A DNA stretch of 64,000 nt from an uncultured Clostridia bacterium. GTDB taxonomy: Bacteria; Bacillota; Clostridia; TANB77; CAG-508. Of this stretch, positions 63,730-64,000 are shown in pieces. The DNA lies in contig CAOPES010000009.1 in the NCBI GenBank assembly GCA_948502395.1, positions 1 through 64,000 of the forward strand, given 5' to 3'. Position numbers and translations under genes: made by a program. The first letter of the stretch is position 1; each line of letters begins with the position of its first letter. The notes below the pieces were generated by a model that was not told where the DNA came from, ran no database searches, and worked only from the letters and a program-made list of their open reading frames with translations.

Positions 63730-64000
63730 CTTAGGTTGTTTTGCTCTGCCAGCAAGGTCTGTCCCCAATGGCAATTTATTGCCAAAAAGGTCCGTCCCTG
63801 TTGGCAATTTTTCAAATTTATTGCAAAATTCTGCTATAAATTCATTTCTTTCAACTTCAATATCAAATTCTTTTTTTATTGATGTTGCAATATCTTTTAT
63901 TTCTTCTGCAAATTTTTCTTGCATTGTGTTTAACCCTATTCCAATCACCAAGCATTTTATTTTTTCGCCTACTACTTTGCTTTGGGTTAAAATTCCACCA
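63727..64000 (-). CDS. birA: Biotin-protein ligase BirA, C-terminal part, runs off the window
   Basis: The last ~90 codons of a gene whose start lies beyond 64000. The minus strand reads GGILTQSKVVGEKIKCLVIG, then IGLNTMQEKFAEEIKDIATS and a C-terminal helix; this is the end of the ligase core and the SH3-like domain of BirA. The final residues (TGTDLFGNKLPLGTDLAGRA) are encoded by a type A repeat, so the true ancestral end was probably shorter. It should attach biotin to AccB. Whether it has a DNA-binding domain cannot be seen. Confidence 0.85.
   Translation of the reverse strand, partial: GGILTQSKVVGEKIKCLVIGIGLNTMQEKFAEEIKDIATSIKKEFDIEVERNEFIAEFCNKFEKLPTGTDLFGNKLPLGTDLAGRAKQPK
63747..63814. 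repeat. REP-like palindromes, type A, inside the birA 3' end
   Basis: CTGCCAGCAAGGTCTGTCCC, CAATGGCAATTTATTGCC, AAAAAGGTCCGTCCCTGTTG, GCAATTT: two units. They encode the C-terminal tail of BirA. Confidence 0.75.

Noticed and set aside
4433..63814. The dispersed repeats as a CRISPR array
   Set aside because: They are palindromic, unevenly placed, and lack regular spacers or cas genes.

Overview
The window looks like a piece of the chromosome of a low-GC, spore-forming Bacillota, most probably an uncultivated gut-type clostridium. This rests on the strong A+T bias, a Gram-positive PolC, spore genes (sspH-like, sleB, ylbJ), a sortase with its substrate, a single-chain glycyl-tRNA synthetase behind a T-box, and pilin-like proteins carrying formylglycine-enzyme-like domains. 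TGA, TAA and TAG all act as ordinary stops. Most genes lie on the minus strand.

Layout. 0.2-13 kb: a pilin-like protein whose 3' end looks like a diversity-generating-retroelement variable region, an unknown membrane protein, rlmB, lepA, a rhodanese, a gene-poor stretch with DnaA-box-like sites, a DUF1294 protein and polC. 13-19 kb: a cadherin-like surface protein, U32 peptidase, RNHCP protein, nucleoside kinase, sspH-like gene. 19-33.6 kb: a polysaccharide locus in two operons: priming transferase, glycosyltransferases, Wzy, Wzx, UDP-glucuronate enzymes; then sortase and substrate, Wzz, tyrosine kinase, PHP phosphatase, VanZ. 33.8-49.9 kb: glyQS, tRNA-Trp, an M23 peptidase, a nuclease-like pair, efp, a Xaa-Pro peptidase, prepilin peptidase, yqeG, pilin-like protein, sleB, holA, a glycogen debranching enzyme, yvcK, murB. 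50-54.7 kb: a frameshifted pilin-like protein, ylbJ, bioY and a transglutaminase-like membrane protein. 54.8-64 kb: a SanA-like gene and a type II fatty-acid synthesis operon (birA, fabD, fabG, fabF, accB, fabZ, accC, accD, accA, fabI); biotin uptake (bioY), biotin ligation (birA) and the biotin carboxylase subunits fit together.

Main discovery. Five genes (polC, an M23 peptidase, the debranching enzyme, ylbJ, accA) appear broken, and every break is the same: an in-frame CGG codon after which the correct frame resumes at +1, so the four bases CGGN behave as one codon where a glycine GGN is expected. There are nine such sites (two in polC, four in the 197-residue M23 gene, one in each other gene), and reading each as CGG-N gives uninterrupted full-length proteins. 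I checked each CCG/CGG I could find in the coding regions by eye and found only one other in-frame CGG, at codon 7 of the gene at 53942-54688. In this genome CGG therefore seems not to be a normal arginine codon but a +1 frameshift or four-base glycine signal, unless a systematic sequencing artefact inserts C before GG.

A second theme is a set of related short palindromic repeats (four end types around a shared GGGGAC core) in about 18 intergenic places. They abut stop codons, supply the C-terminal tails of two proteins and lie in the glyQS leader. No transposase that could move them is in the window.
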